Positions 32,044 through 40,629 of a DNA stretch of 64,000 nucleotides are shown in pieces (within the stretch, counting starts at the first letter, position 1; each line of letters starts with the position of its first letter). Below the pieces are notes generated by a model, which made no database searches, was not told the origin of the DNA, and saw nothing but the letters and a program-made list of their open reading frames with translations. This stretch comes from Mycolicibacterium aurum (GTDB taxonomy: Bacteria; Actinomycetota; Actinomycetes; Mycobacteriales; Mycobacteriaceae), in NCBI RefSeq assembly GCF_900637195.1, contig NZ_LR134356.1, forward strand, positions 5,580,001 to 5,644,000, given 5' to 3'. Both the position numbers and the translations under genes were made by a program.

Positions 32044-32463
32044 CTAGGTCCTGTGTTCGGCGAGCCACCGATCGGCCCGCCGTGTGGAGGCGCGTGACAG
32101 CCAGGCGTCCTGGATGAGCTCGCGCAGTTCGATGACACCGATTTCCCCAAGTCGACTGGCGCGCACCAGAACCGACGGATGGCCGGTGAAGTGGTCGGTG
32201 GTGAAAAACGGCGAGTTCGGATCCTGGGTGAGTGCGCGTTTGTCGTCCTCGGAGTCCACCCAGATGACGATGACGTCGGCGTACCGCTCTCCGGTGTCGG
32301 GGTCGAACGCATCGGGACGCGGCGTGCGGAAGAACACGAAAGATTTGTTGCCCACCTGGTAGATCGAATTGCCCGCCTTGGGGCCCACCAGTCGCGTCAC
32401 GTGCGGCATCGACGAGGCGATCGTGTGGACGTCGTCGACGGTGGCGGGACGGTCACGCATCAC
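32044..32463 (-). CDS. MmcQ/YjbR family protein
   Basis: A 139-residue YjbR-type protein with the CyaY-like fold: TVDDVHTIASSMPHVTRLVG near the N-terminus, VGNKSFVFFRTPRPDAFD, and PSVLVRASRLGEIGVIELRELIQDAWLSRA at the end. The family is of unknown function, with DNA-binding proposed for some. It overlaps the phosphodiesterase gene by 11 bp on the same strand and is the last of a three-gene cluster with DinB. Confidence 0.82.
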   Translation of the reverse strand: MMRDRPATVDDVHTIASSMPHVTRLVGPKAGNSIYQVGNKSFVFFRTPRPDAFDPDTGERYADVIVIWVDSEDDKRALTQDPNSPFFTTDHFTGHPSVLVRASRLGEIGVIELRELIQDAWLSRASTRRADRWLAEHRT

Positions 32464-32977
32464 GCCGCCCGAGCTTGTGCAGTTCGACGTCGACGAGAAC
32501 GCCGTCGTCCGCCGTCGCGGTCATGTAGGTGCAGTGCGGCTGGCGGCGACGGTCGGTCGGTGATCCCGGATTCAGCAGCCGCAGGCCACTTTTCGACGTC
32601 GCATCCCACGGGATGTGACTGTGGCCGAACACCAGTACATCGGTGTCGGGGTAGAGCTTCGCCATCCGCTCGTCGCGGCCGGCCGCGCCGCCCGTCTCGT
32701 GCACGACGGTGAAGCGCAGCCCGCCCAATACGACGTCGGCCCGTTCGGGCAGTCGCGCGCGCAGTTCGGGGCCGTCGTTGTTGCCCCAGCAGGCAACCAG
32801 TCGCTTCGACCGTTCCTCGAGTGCGTCGAGCAGGTCCGGTTCGACCCAGTCGCCGGCGTGGATCACGACGTCCGCACCGTCCACCTCCTCCCACACCTGT
32901 GCGGGAAGGTCTTTGGCCCGCTTCGGCACGTGCGTATCGGCGATCAGCAGTAGGCGCACGTTTCGAATTCCGGTCAT
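32453..32977 (-). CDS. YfcE-type metallophosphoesterase
   Basis: A 174-residue calcineurin-like phosphoesterase: LLLIADTHVPK (metal ligands Asp, His), VVIHAGDWVEPD, CWGNNDGPE, TVVHETGG and VLVFGHSHIPW followed by LLNPGSPTD, which are all five YfcE/MJ0936 motifs. It hydrolyses phosphodiester or phosphomonoester bonds of unknown substrates. It overlaps both the DinB gene (4 bp) and the YjbR gene (11 bp). Confidence 0.92.
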   Translation of the reverse strand: MTGIRNVRLLLIADTHVPKRAKDLPAQVWEEVDGADVVIHAGDWVEPDLLDALEERSKRLVACWGNNDGPELRARLPERADVVLGGLRFTVVHETGGAAGRDERMAKLYPDTDVLVFGHSHIPWDATSKSGLRLLNPGSPTDRRRQPHCTYMTATADDGVLVDVELHKLGRRDA

Positions 32978-33564
32978 AGCTCCGGCTTACCCGGTGAGAC
33001 CGGCGTCCACCCCGGCGGCGGATCTTCGCCCACGCGGCCGTCGACGGCCTCCCGGAGCAGGTCAGCGTGGCCGGTGTGCCTGCCGTACTCCTCGATCAGA
33101 TCGCACAGCAGCCGGCGCAGGCTGGCGTGGTTGCCCTCCTCGTCGTGAACGGCGGCAAGCTGATCGAGCCCGCCGCGCTCCAGCGCCGCCGAGACGCGCG
33201 CACGGGATCGTGCGACGGCGTCATACCAGTAGGCGTAAAGCTGGTCGGGGCTGTCTGCTGCGGCCGAGGTGAACTCCCAGTCGTCGGTACCGTCGTGCAG
33301 CGTCACCCACGGCTCGCCGACGGGCTCACCGGCGAGCTTGTCCGTGAACATGACGTCCTCAGCGAAGGCCAGGTGCTTGAGCAGCCCGCCGAGGGTGAGC
33401 GCCGACGGTCCGATCCGGATGGACAGGCCCGCGGCATCGAGGGCATCGGCCTTCCACAGAAACGTGGTCCGCAGGCGGTCGAGCGCCCCGAGGAGGTGCT
33501 CGGCTTCGGTGCCCGCCAGAGGCGGTTCCCAGGGGGTGAGGTTGCCGGCCATGCGGTCGAACAT
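32974..33564 (-). CDS. DinB-family protein (DUF664 type)
   Basis: A 196-residue four-helix DinB/YfiT-type protein: LTPWEPPLAGTEAEHLLGALDR, TLGGLLKHLAFAEDVMF (with the first metal-binding His) and LIEEYGRHTGHADLLREAVDG with the two C-terminal His ligands. Members include mycothiol- or bacillithiol-dependent transferases, so a thiol-dependent detoxification role is possible. Start at 33564; 33579 and 33552 are alternatives. It heads the DinB-phosphoesterase-YjbR operon. Confidence 0.87.
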   Translation of the reverse strand: MFDRMAGNLTPWEPPLAGTEAEHLLGALDRLRTTFLWKADALDAAGLSIRIGPSALTLGGLLKHLAFAEDVMFTDKLAGEPVGEPWVTLHDGTDDWEFTSAAADSPDQLYAYWYDAVARSRARVSAALERGGLDQLAAVHDEEGNHASLRRLLCDLIEEYGRHTGHADLLREAVDGRVGEDPPPGWTPVSPGKPEL

Positions 33565-33580
33565 AACCGCACCCAGCACG

Positions 33581-35347
33581 TCAGCTGCGCACGTTCTCCG
33601 AGTCGAGTCGCGTCACGTCCCCGTCCTCGGGACCGTGGGCACGCCCCACGTGCGCCTCGGCCCGTATCCGGTCGACCATGTGCGGGTAGTGCAGCTCGAA
33701 CGCCGGACGCTCCGAACGGATCCGGGGCAGCTCGGTGAAGTTGTGCCGAGGCGGCGGGCAGCTGGTGGCCCACTCCAGTGAGTTGCCGTACCCCCACGGA
33801 TCGTCAACGGTCACGACCTCGCCGTAGCGCCAGCTCTTGAACACGTTCCACACGAACGGCAACATCGACGCTCCGAGGATGAACGCCCCGATCGTGGAGA
33901 TGACGTTGAGCGTGGTGAACCCGTCGGTCGGGAGATAATCCGCGTAGCGCCGGGGCATTCCGGCGTTGCCCAGCCAGTGCTGCACCAGGAAGGTGGTGTG
34001 GAAGCCGATGAACGTCAGCCAGAAGTGCAGCTTGCCCAACCGCTCGTCGAGGAGGCGGCCCGTCATCTTCGGGAACCAGAAGTAGATGCCCGCGTAGGTG
34101 GCGAACACGATGGTGCCGAACAGCACGTAGTGGAAGTGCGCGATGACGAAGTAGCTGTCGGTGACGTGGAAGTCCAGCGGCGGGCTGGCCAGCAGCACAC
34201 CGGACAGGCCACCGAGCAGGAACGTCGCGATGAACCCGACCGAGAACAGCATGGGTGTCTCGAACGTCAACTGGCCCTTCCACATCGTGCCGATCCAGTT
34301 GAAGAACTTGATGCCCGTCGGGACGGCGATCAGGAACGTCATGAAGCTGAAGAACGGGAGCAGCACCGCCCCTGTCGCATACATGTGGTGCGCCCACACC
34401 GCGACCGACAGCGCGGCGATGCCCAGCGTCGCGTAGATCAGCGTGGTGTAGCCGAAGATCGGCTTGCGGCTGAACACCGGGAAGATCTCACTGACGATGC
34501 CGAAGAACGGCAGCGCGATCACGTACACCTCGGGGTGACCGAAGTACCAGAACAGGTGCTGCCACAGCATCACACCGCCGTTGGCCGGGTCGTAGACGTG
34601 CGCGCCCAGATGTCGGTCGGCGGCCAGCCCGAACAGCGCCGCCGTGAGGATCGGGAAGATGACCAGCACCAGGATCGAGGTCACCAGGATGTTCCAGGTG
34701 AAGATCGGCATCCGGAACATCGTCATTCCCGGGGCGCGCATGCAGACCACCGTGGTCACCATGTTCACCGCGCCCAGGATGGTGCCCAGACCGCCCACGC
34801 CGAGACCGAAGATCCACAGATCACCACCGACCCCGGGTGAGTGGATGGCGTCGGTCAGCGGCGAGTAGGCCGTCCAGCCGAAGTCCGCGGCGCCGCCGGG
34901 GGTGATGAAGCCGCCGAGCGCGATCAGCGCGCCGAACAGGAACAGCCAGAACGACAGCGCGTTGAGCCGCGGGAATGCCACGTCCGGCGCACCGATCTGC
35001 AGCGGCAGCACCAGGTTGGCGAAGCCGAACACGATGGGGGTGGCGTAGAACAGCAGCATCGCCGTGCCGTGCATGGTGAACAGCTGGTTGTACTGCTCGT
35101 TGGACAGGAACTGCAGCCCCGGCAACGTCAACTCGGTGCGGATGAACAGCGCCATCAGGCCGCCCACCATGAAGAAGACGAAGCAGGCGACGCAGTACAT
35201 GACGCCGATCAGCTTGTGATCGGTGGTCGTGATCAGCTTGTAGATCAGATTGCCCTTGGGGCCCAGACGAGGCGGAAAAGGCCTCACCGGCTCCAGGGTC
35301 GATGTTTCGACGGTGGCCACGTACGCAGTCAATGTGACCGCCGGCAC
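33581..35347 (-). CDS. ctaD: Cytochrome c oxidase subunit I (aa3 type)
   Basis: A 588-residue haem-copper oxidase core subunit with about 12 membrane helices. Conserved parts include LFTMHGTAMLLFYATPIVFGFAN (haem a His), FWYFGHPEVYVIALPFFG (CuB His and cross-linked Tyr), YATGAVLLPFFSF and HFHYVLFGT (haem ligands). It couples O2 reduction to proton pumping. Start GTG 35347, or TTG 35332 (MTAYVAT), which better matches other mycobacterial CtaD proteins. No other oxidase subunit gene is beside it; it stands alone next to tRNA genes. Confidence 0.93.
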   Translation of the reverse strand: MPAVTLTAYVATVETSTLEPVRPFPPRLGPKGNLIYKLITTTDHKLIGVMYCVACFVFFMVGGLMALFIRTELTLPGLQFLSNEQYNQLFTMHGTAMLLFYATPIVFGFANLVLPLQIGAPDVAFPRLNALSFWLFLFGALIALGGFITPGGAADFGWTAYSPLTDAIHSPGVGGDLWIFGLGVGGLGTILGAVNMVTTVVCMRAPGMTMFRMPIFTWNILVTSILVLVIFPILTAALFGLAADRHLGAHVYDPANGGVMLWQHLFWYFGHPEVYVIALPFFGIVSEIFPVFSRKPIFGYTTLIYATLGIAALSVAVWAHHMYATGAVLLPFFSFMTFLIAVPTGIKFFNWIGTMWKGQLTFETPMLFSVGFIATFLLGGLSGVLLASPPLDFHVTDSYFVIAHFHYVLFGTIVFATYAGIYFWFPKMTGRLLDERLGKLHFWLTFIGFHTTFLVQHWLGNAGMPRRYADYLPTDGFTTLNVISTIGAFILGASMLPFVWNVFKSWRYGEVVTVDDPWGYGNSLEWATSCPPPRHNFTELPRIRSERPAFELHYPHMVDRIRAEAHVGRAHGPEDGDVTRLDSENVRS

Positions 35348-35393
35348 TGCGGAATAGGGCCGAAAGTCGACATTGCGGCCGTCGATACGAGAG

Positions 35394-35466
35394 TGCGCCC
35401 GAAGGGATTCGAACCCCTAACCTTCTGATCCGTAGTCAGATGCTCTATCCGTTGAGCTACGGGCGC
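35394..35466 (-). tRNA. tRNA-Arg(ACG)
   Basis: A 73-nt minus-strand tRNA: acceptor GCGCCCG/CGGGCGC, D-loop GCTCAACGGATAGAGC, anticodon loop CTACGGA with ACG (the TadA substrate, becoming ICG), T-loop GGTTCGAATCC. The discriminator is A and CCA is not encoded. Confidence 0.95.
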
Positions 35467-35489
35467 TTGTGTGGAGCTATTCAGTTATA

Positions 35490-35581
35490 TGGCGGAGGCG
35501 AGAGGATTTGAACCTCCGGTCCGCTTTAAGGCGGACAACTCATTAGCAGTGAGTCCCATTCGGCCGCTCTGGCACGCCTCC
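35490..35581 (-). tRNA. tRNA-Ser(GCU)
   Basis: A minus-strand class II tRNA: acceptor GGAGGCG/CGCCTCC, anticodon loop CTGCTAA with GCU, long variable arm (TCCGCCTT...AAGCGGA), T-loop GGTTCAAATCC, discriminator G and an encoded CCA at 35490-35492. It is 23 bp from tRNA-Arg, probably cotranscribed. Confidence 0.95.
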
Positions 35582-35664
35582 CGACGTTTACCGCCGCTGG
35601 ATGAGACTACACAGGCCCCACCACGGGAAGCAAAGCAGATCCACCCGGGCCCTAAACTGTTCGG

Positions 35665-36732
35665 GTGTCCGCCCGTCTACGCCCCGAACTCGCCGATCTG
35701 CCCGCCTACACGCCGGGCAAGACGGTGCCCGGCGCCATCAAGATCGCCAGCAACGAGACCGTGCACGGACCGCTGCCCAGCGTGCGGGCCGCGATCGAAA
35801 AGGCGACCGACGGCATCAACCGCTACCCGGACAACGGCTACGTGGAGCTCAAGGAGCAGTTGGCCAAGCACGTCAACTTCGCCCCGGAGAACATCTCGGT
35901 CGGGTGCGGCTCGGTCAGCCTCTGCCAGCAGCTCATTCAGATCACCTCGACCGTGGGCGACGAAGTGCTGTACGGCTGGCGCAGTTTCGAGATCTACCCG
36001 CTGCAGGTCCGCACCGCCGGCGCGACACCGGTGCAGGTACCGCTGAGCGACCACACCTTCGACCTGGACGCGATGCTGGCCGCGATCACCGAGCGCACCC
36101 GGCTGATCTTCGTGTGCAACCCGAACAATCCGACCAGCACCGTCGTCGACCCCGACGCACTGGCCCGGTTCGTCGAGGCGGTGCCGCCGCACATCATGGT
36201 GGTGCTCGACGAGGCCTACATCGAGTACATCCGCGACGACCTGGTACCCGACAGCTTCGGCCTGGTCCGCGCCCACAGCAATGTCGTTGTGCTGCGTACT
36301 TTTTCGAAGGCGTACGGGCTGGCCGGCCTCCGCATCGGCTACGCCGTGGCCGATCCGGAGATCATCACCGCGCTGAGCAAGGTCTACGTCCCGTTCACCG
36401 CGACCAGCGTGTCGCAGGCCGCCGCGGTCGCGTGCCTGGACGCTGCCGACGAGCTGCTGGAGCGCACCGACGCCGTCGTCGCCGAACGTCGCCGGGTCAG
36501 CGCGGCGCTGCGCGACGCCGGCTACGACCTGCCGCCCTCGCAGGCCAACTTCGTCTGGCTGCCGCTGGTCGGCCGGGCCCAGCAGTTCGCCGCCGATGCC
36601 GCCAACAGCCGCATCATCGTCCGCCCCTACGGTGAGGACGGGGTCCGCGTGACCGTCTCCGCACCCGAGGAGAACGACGCCTTCCTCGACTTCGCCCGAC
36701 GCTGGATCACCGAACAGGAGACGCAACGATGA
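35665..36732 (+). CDS. hisC2: Aromatic/histidinol-phosphate-type aminotransferase HisC2 (Pat)
   Basis: A 355-residue class I/II PLP aminotransferase starting at GTG 35665. PLP lysine Lys215 is in RTFSKAYGLAGLRIGY; other marks are IASNETVHGPLPSV, CNPNNPTSTVVD and VLDEAYIEYI. It corresponds to Rv3772, an aromatic aminotransferase of the HisC family acting on phenylpyruvate and 4-hydroxyphenylpyruvate, which would complete Phe/Tyr synthesis after tyrA. The stop overlaps the DUF4334 start (ATGA). Confidence 0.92.
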   Translation: MSARLRPELADLPAYTPGKTVPGAIKIASNETVHGPLPSVRAAIEKATDGINRYPDNGYVELKEQLAKHVNFAPENISVGCGSVSLCQQLIQITSTVGDEVLYGWRSFEIYPLQVRTAGATPVQVPLSDHTFDLDAMLAAITERTRLIFVCNPNNPTSTVVDPDALARFVEAVPPHIMVVLDEAYIEYIRDDLVPDSFGLVRAHSNVVVLRTFSKAYGLAGLRIGYAVADPEIITALSKVYVPFTATSVSQAAAVACLDAADELLERTDAVVAERRRVSAALRDAGYDLPPSQANFVWLPLVGRAQQFAADAANSRIIVRPYGEDGVRVTVSAPEENDAFLDFARRWITEQETQR

Positions 36733-37211
36733 CGTCAGTACGAACCGCCCGCCAGACGTTCTCCGAGCTCACCGCCCGGACCGACCGGCTTTCCGACGCC
36801 GAGCTCGACGCGTTCTGGGCGACGCTGGCCCCCGCCACCATCGACTTCATGATCGGCGAGTGGAAGGGCGGCGAGTTCGACACCGGCCACAAGGCCAACG
36901 GCTTCATGAAGCGGCTCAACTGGTTTGGCAAGACGTTCCACTCGGCCTCCGATGCCAAACCCCTGGTCTGCCTCGATGCCGACGGCAACAAGTTCTCCAA
37001 CACCGAGGCGATGAACGGCGAGGCCAGCCTGTGGGTGGAGGAGTTCCGCGGCGAGGCGGTCGCCTCGATGGTGTACGACGGCAAGCCGGTGCACGACCAC
37101 TTCAAGGTCGTTGACGACGACGCCGTGATCGGCATCATGAACGGCAAAGGTGCGCTGGACACCACCTCGGGCACCCCCCGTCACCTGTACTTCTACCTGG
37201 AACGGGTCTAG
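36729..37211 (+). CDS. GXWXG/DUF4334 domain protein
   Basis: A 160-residue protein with an N-terminal GXWXG motif (MIGEWKGGEFDTGH) and C-terminal DUF4334 body (SLWVEEFRGEAVASMVYDGKPVHDHFKVVDDDAVIGIMN). The family is of unknown function, small and soluble, and common in actinobacteria. The 4-bp overlap with hisC2 shows coupling. Confidence 0.85.
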   Translation: MTSVRTARQTFSELTARTDRLSDAELDAFWATLAPATIDFMIGEWKGGEFDTGHKANGFMKRLNWFGKTFHSASDAKPLVCLDADGNKFSNTEAMNGEASLWVEEFRGEAVASMVYDGKPVHDHFKVVDDDAVIGIMNGKGALDTTSGTPRHLYFYLERV

Positions 37212-37220
37212 CCGCATATC

Positions 37221-37691
37221 GTGGCCAGGATGAGGACGCGCGTACGGTTCACAGCCGCGACGATGGTCGGTCTGGCGGCCGTGCTCGGCGCGACCACGGC
37301 GTGCGGGCGCACGACCGAGGGCGTGGTGGCACAAACCACCGAACCGGGCCCGCCGATCTCGTCGGACGATCCCAGCACCGACGGGCCGGGGGGAATCCCG
37401 GGCCTGCCCGGTCTGCCCGACATCCAGATTCCGAACCTGCCGCTGCCCACCCGCAACACCGACGTCCCCGAGGTGCCCGCACCCGCGAACGCGGTGGAGA
37501 TGACGTGCGGCGAGTACAGCGACCTCGACGAGGCCACCCGGGTGGCGGTCGTGCGCGAGGTCCTGGCCCAGGAGGGCAACCCGCTCGGGCCCGACGGCGA
37601 GTTCATCGGGCAGATCCTCGCCGACGCGGCGTGCCAGTTCCTGCCCGACGCGACGGTCAGCGAAGTCCTGATGGGCGGCTCGCCACCGTGA
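37221..37691 (+). CDS. Probable lipoprotein, unknown function
   Basis: A 156-residue protein with a signal-type N-terminus (RVRFTAATMVGLAAVLGATTACGR) containing Cys28 in a lipobox-like but non-ideal position, a Pro/Gly-rich linker (~residues 40-85) and a small C-terminal domain with two cysteines (VEMTCGEYSDLDEATR, ADAACQFLPDATVSEVL). It is probably membrane-anchored and exported. GTG 37221 and ATG 37230 are both possible starts. Confidence 0.65.
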   Translation: MARMRTRVRFTAATMVGLAAVLGATTACGRTTEGVVAQTTEPGPPISSDDPSTDGPGGIPGLPGLPDIQIPNLPLPTRNTDVPEVPAPANAVEMTCGEYSDLDEATRVAVVREVLAQEGNPLGPDGEFIGQILADAACQFLPDATVSEVLMGGSPP

Positions 37692-37718
37692 TCTCACCGA
37701 GGGCTAGCCTCTTGCTCC

Positions 37719-38543
37719 ATGGGTAGTGCATTCGAATCGCTCGCCGTCGACGTCGCGGACCATGTCGCGCGGGTGACGCTGCTCGGACCAGGCAAGGGCA
37801 ACGCCATGGGCCCCGCGTTCTGGGCCGAACTGCCGGTGGCCTTCGGCGAACTCGACGCCGACCCCGACATCCGCGCCATCGTGCTGACCGGCTCCGGCAA
37901 GAACTTCAGCTACGGCCTCGACCTGGCCGCGATGGGTGACACGCTGGGCCCGATGATGGCCGACGGCTCGTCGGCCAGACCGCGGGCCGACTTCCACGCC
38001 CGCCTCAAGACGATGCAGCAGTCGATCACCGCGGTGGCCGATTGCCGCACCCCGACCATCGCCTCCGTGCACGGATGGTGCATCGGCGGCGGTGTCGACC
38101 TGATCTCCGCGGTCGACATCCGCTACGCCAGCGCCGACGCGAAGTTCTCGGTGCGCGAGGTCAAGCTGGCGATCGTCGCCGACGTCGGTTCCCTGGCCCG
38201 GTTGCCGCTGATCCTGTCCGACGGGCACCTGCGCGAACTGGCGCTGACCGGCAAGGACATCGATGCCGCACGCGCCGAGAAGATTGGCCTGGTCAACGAC
38301 GTCTACGACGACGCCGAGGCGTCTCTGGCGGCGGCGCATGCCACTGCCGCCGAGATCGCCGCGAACCCGCCGCTGACGGTCCAGGGCGTCAAGGATGTGC
38401 TCGACGAGCAGCGCACCGCCCAAGTGGCGGCGAGCCTGCGGTACGTGGCGGCATGGAACTCCGCGTTCCTGCCGTCGAAAGACCTCTCCGAGGGCATCAC
38501 GGCGATGTTCGAGAAGCGGCCGCCCAGCTTCACCGGCGAGTAG
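37719..38543 (+). CDS. echA21: Enoyl-CoA hydratase/isomerase family protein EchA21
   Basis: A 274-residue crotonase-fold protein: TGSGKNFSYGLDLAAMGD (oxyanion-hole region), SVHGWCIGGGVDLISAVDIRYAS and SVREVKLAIVADVGSLARLP. The last block, with Asp rather than the Glu of hydratases, favours a dienoyl-CoA isomerase-like activity. It corresponds to Rv3774 and follows the lipoprotein gene as in M. tuberculosis. The 3' end overlaps the convergent MFS gene by 14 bp. Confidence 0.87.
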   Translation: MGSAFESLAVDVADHVARVTLLGPGKGNAMGPAFWAELPVAFGELDADPDIRAIVLTGSGKNFSYGLDLAAMGDTLGPMMADGSSARPRADFHARLKTMQQSITAVADCRTPTIASVHGWCIGGGVDLISAVDIRYASADAKFSVREVKLAIVADVGSLARLPLILSDGHLRELALTGKDIDAARAEKIGLVNDVYDDAEASLAAAHATAAEIAANPPLTVQGVKDVLDEQRTAQVAASLRYVAAWNSAFLPSKDLSEGITAMFEKRPPSFTGE

Positions 38544-39837
38544 ACCCGCGGAGTCCGACCGTCTCCGGCAGCGCGAGGACACAGAGGAAGCTGATCAGCG
38601 CCAGCCCGCCCATCATCGCGGCGATGGCCCCACCTCCGTACGACGCCATCAGGATCGGCGAGATCACCGGCGGTACCGCACCACCGATGATGCAGCCCAT
38701 GGTGTGCGACAGCGCCGCGCCGGTATAGCGGTACTGCGCGGCGAAGATCTCCGGCAGGAACGCCGCCAGTGGACCGATACACAGGCCGATCAGCGCGTAG
38801 GTCACGACGATCGCGGTGACGAACACCGATTCATGTCGCGACTCGACCAGCGGGAAGACCGCGAAGGCCCACGGCACGGCCAGTGCGAACCCGAACGCGG
38901 TGACGCGGCGCCGGCCGTGGCTGTCGGACAGGATCGCCGAGATCGCGGCGAACCCGATGGCGCACAGCCCGCCGATGACGTTGACCAGCAGCACCAGGTT
39001 GGTCGAGTAGTCCATGTGCTCGGCGGCATAGTGGGTGAAGAACGTCCCGGCCTGGAACACCAGCATCGGGGCGCAGATCGCGGCGCCGCCGGCCAGCAGC
39101 ACCTGGCGGCCCTGCCGACGCATCAGCGTGGTCAGCGGTGTGCCGGGATGCACCGACTGCGTCACCGATTCGGTGAACACCGGCGATTCCTCCAGTCGGG
39201 TCCGCACGATCAGGGCGATCCCGATCAGCACCGCACTGAGCAGGAAGGGGATCCGCCAACCCCACTGCAGGAAGGCCGAACCGGTGGTGCCGAACGCGAG
39301 GTACACGACAAGGAACACGAGGTTGGACAGCACCAGCGCCGAGCCCAACCCGAGCTGGGTGAACATGCCGTAGAAGCCGCGGCGGCCCGGCGGCGCATGT
39401 TCGGCGGTCATCAGGACCGCGCCGGCCCACTCGCCGCCGACCGCGAAGCCCTGCACCAGCCGCAGCGTGATCAGCAGCAGTGGCGCGGCGATTCCGATGC
39501 TGGCCGTGCTGGGGATCAGCCCCACCCCGACGGTGGCCACCCCCATGAGCAGCAGCGTGACGACGAGCGTCTGCTTGCGGCCGATCCGGTCACCGTAGTG
39601 ACCGAACACCGCCGCGCCGATGGGCCTGGCCAGGAATGCCGCCGCGAACGCGCCCAATGACGCGGTAGTGGCCATCACATGGCCGAGCTCGGGAAAGAAG
39701 ACCGTCGGGAACACCAGCGCGGCGGCAGTCCCATAGATGAAGAAGTCGTAGAACTCGATCGCCGAGCCGGCATAGCTGGCCAGCGCGATCTTCCGTACGT
39801 CCTGCGCCGAGCTGCGGTCGGCGAGAGCAGTTGCCAT
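38530..39837 (-). CDS. MFS metabolite:proton symporter (MHS family)
   Basis: A 435-residue 12-helix transporter: ASYAGSAIEFYDFFIYGTAAALVF is the MHS N-terminus, FGHYGDRIGRKQTLV the loop 2-3 motif and RLVQGFAVGGEWAGAVLM the helix-4 signature of ShiA/ProP-like symporters. The substrate is probably a carboxylate such as a dicarboxylate, shikimate or an osmolyte; it cannot be decided. ATG 39837 is chosen since the upstream frame has no membrane sense. Confidence 0.88.
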   Translation of the reverse strand: MATALADRSSAQDVRKIALASYAGSAIEFYDFFIYGTAAALVFPTVFFPELGHVMATTASLGAFAAAFLARPIGAAVFGHYGDRIGRKQTLVVTLLLMGVATVGVGLIPSTASIGIAAPLLLITLRLVQGFAVGGEWAGAVLMTAEHAPPGRRGFYGMFTQLGLGSALVLSNLVFLVVYLAFGTTGSAFLQWGWRIPFLLSAVLIGIALIVRTRLEESPVFTESVTQSVHPGTPLTTLMRRQGRQVLLAGGAAICAPMLVFQAGTFFTHYAAEHMDYSTNLVLLVNVIGGLCAIGFAAISAILSDSHGRRRVTAFGFALAVPWAFAVFPLVESRHESVFVTAIVVTYALIGLCIGPLAAFLPEIFAAQYRYTGAALSHTMGCIIGGAVPPVISPILMASYGGGAIAAMMGGLALISFLCVLALPETVGLRGSTRR

Positions 39838-39938
39838 GCGTCGATCCTCGTGGGATCGGCGCCGTGGGCACATCGGGCGATCGGCGCGACTGCCGGTGGA
39901 CACGCCGTCCACCGATCGGGGGACCCCCCGGGGGTGTG

Positions 39939-40028
39939 TGGCGGTGGCGGAGGGATTTGAACCCCCGGTCGGTGTTAGCCGACTCTCGCTTTCAAGGCGA
40001 GTGCATTAGGCCGCTCTGCCACGCCACC
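39939..40028 (-). tRNA. tRNA-Ser(UGA)
   Basis: A minus-strand class II tRNA: acceptor GGTGGCG/CGCCACC (same acceptor as tRNA-Ser(CGA)), anticodon loop CTTGAAA with UGA, variable arm, T-loop GGTTCAAATCC, discriminator G and encoded CCA at 39939-39941. Confidence 0.95.
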
Positions 40029-40038
40029 GCGAGACAGT

Positions 40039-40551
40039 CTAGACGCGACCGATTTTGGCGGACGGCGCCCCGGCCTTCAGTCCTGCGCTGATCCGACGAC
40101 AGTTCTCGCCCATCGCGGTCACCTGTGGCCGGCTCAACCGATCGAGGAAGTGCACGCGCACCGCGTCCCCGTAGGTCTGCATCGCCTTGGCCAACGCCGT
40201 TCTCCCCTCGGGAGTGATGCTGGCGAGCACGCCGCGGCCGTCGTCCGGACTGGCGCCGCGGGTCACGAGACCCTGCACCTCCAGGCGATGGATCTGACGC
40301 GTCACCCGGCTGGGCAACGACATCAGCGATTCTGCGACGTCACCCATCCGGGCCGCTCCCGTCGGCGACTTGACCAGCAGGTCGAGTAGCCGCACATCGT
40401 TGAGCGTCAGCCCGTGTTCGTCCGACAGCGACCTGTTCATGGTCGCGTACATCCGCAATGCGGCGTCCAGAAAGTTCTGCCACGCCCGTTGCTCTGCAAT
40501 ATCCAGCCCCGGCGTATCGCTCGCCGTGCGCCCCCCGATGATCCCCTCCAT
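40039..40551 (-). CDS. MarR-family transcriptional regulator
   Basis: A 170-residue winged-helix regulator: LTLNDVRLLDLLVKSP, MGDVAESLMSLPSRVTRQIHRLEVQGLVTRGASPDDGRGVLASIT is the typical MarR wing with the DxRG pattern, followed by a dimer helix. The ATG at 40551 is 78 bp from the divergent quinone oxidoreductase, its likely target. Confidence 0.88.
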   Translation of the reverse strand: MEGIIGGRTASDTPGLDIAEQRAWQNFLDAALRMYATMNRSLSDEHGLTLNDVRLLDLLVKSPTGAARMGDVAESLMSLPSRVTRQIHRLEVQGLVTRGASPDDGRGVLASITPEGRTALAKAMQTYGDAVRVHFLDRLSRPQVTAMGENCRRISAGLKAGAPSAKIGRV

Positions 40552-40629
40552 TGGCACATAGTAGGGCCGGGGGCGCGCTGCTGGTGGCGAAATCTCAGCC
40601 TGTTTCCGCAGCGTAGTAGCGTTGCGTGG

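Noticed and set aside
11102..40028. tRNA-Ser genes as phage or island attachment sites
   Set aside because: No integrase gene and no second copy of the tRNA 3' end were seen near any of the four tRNA genes.
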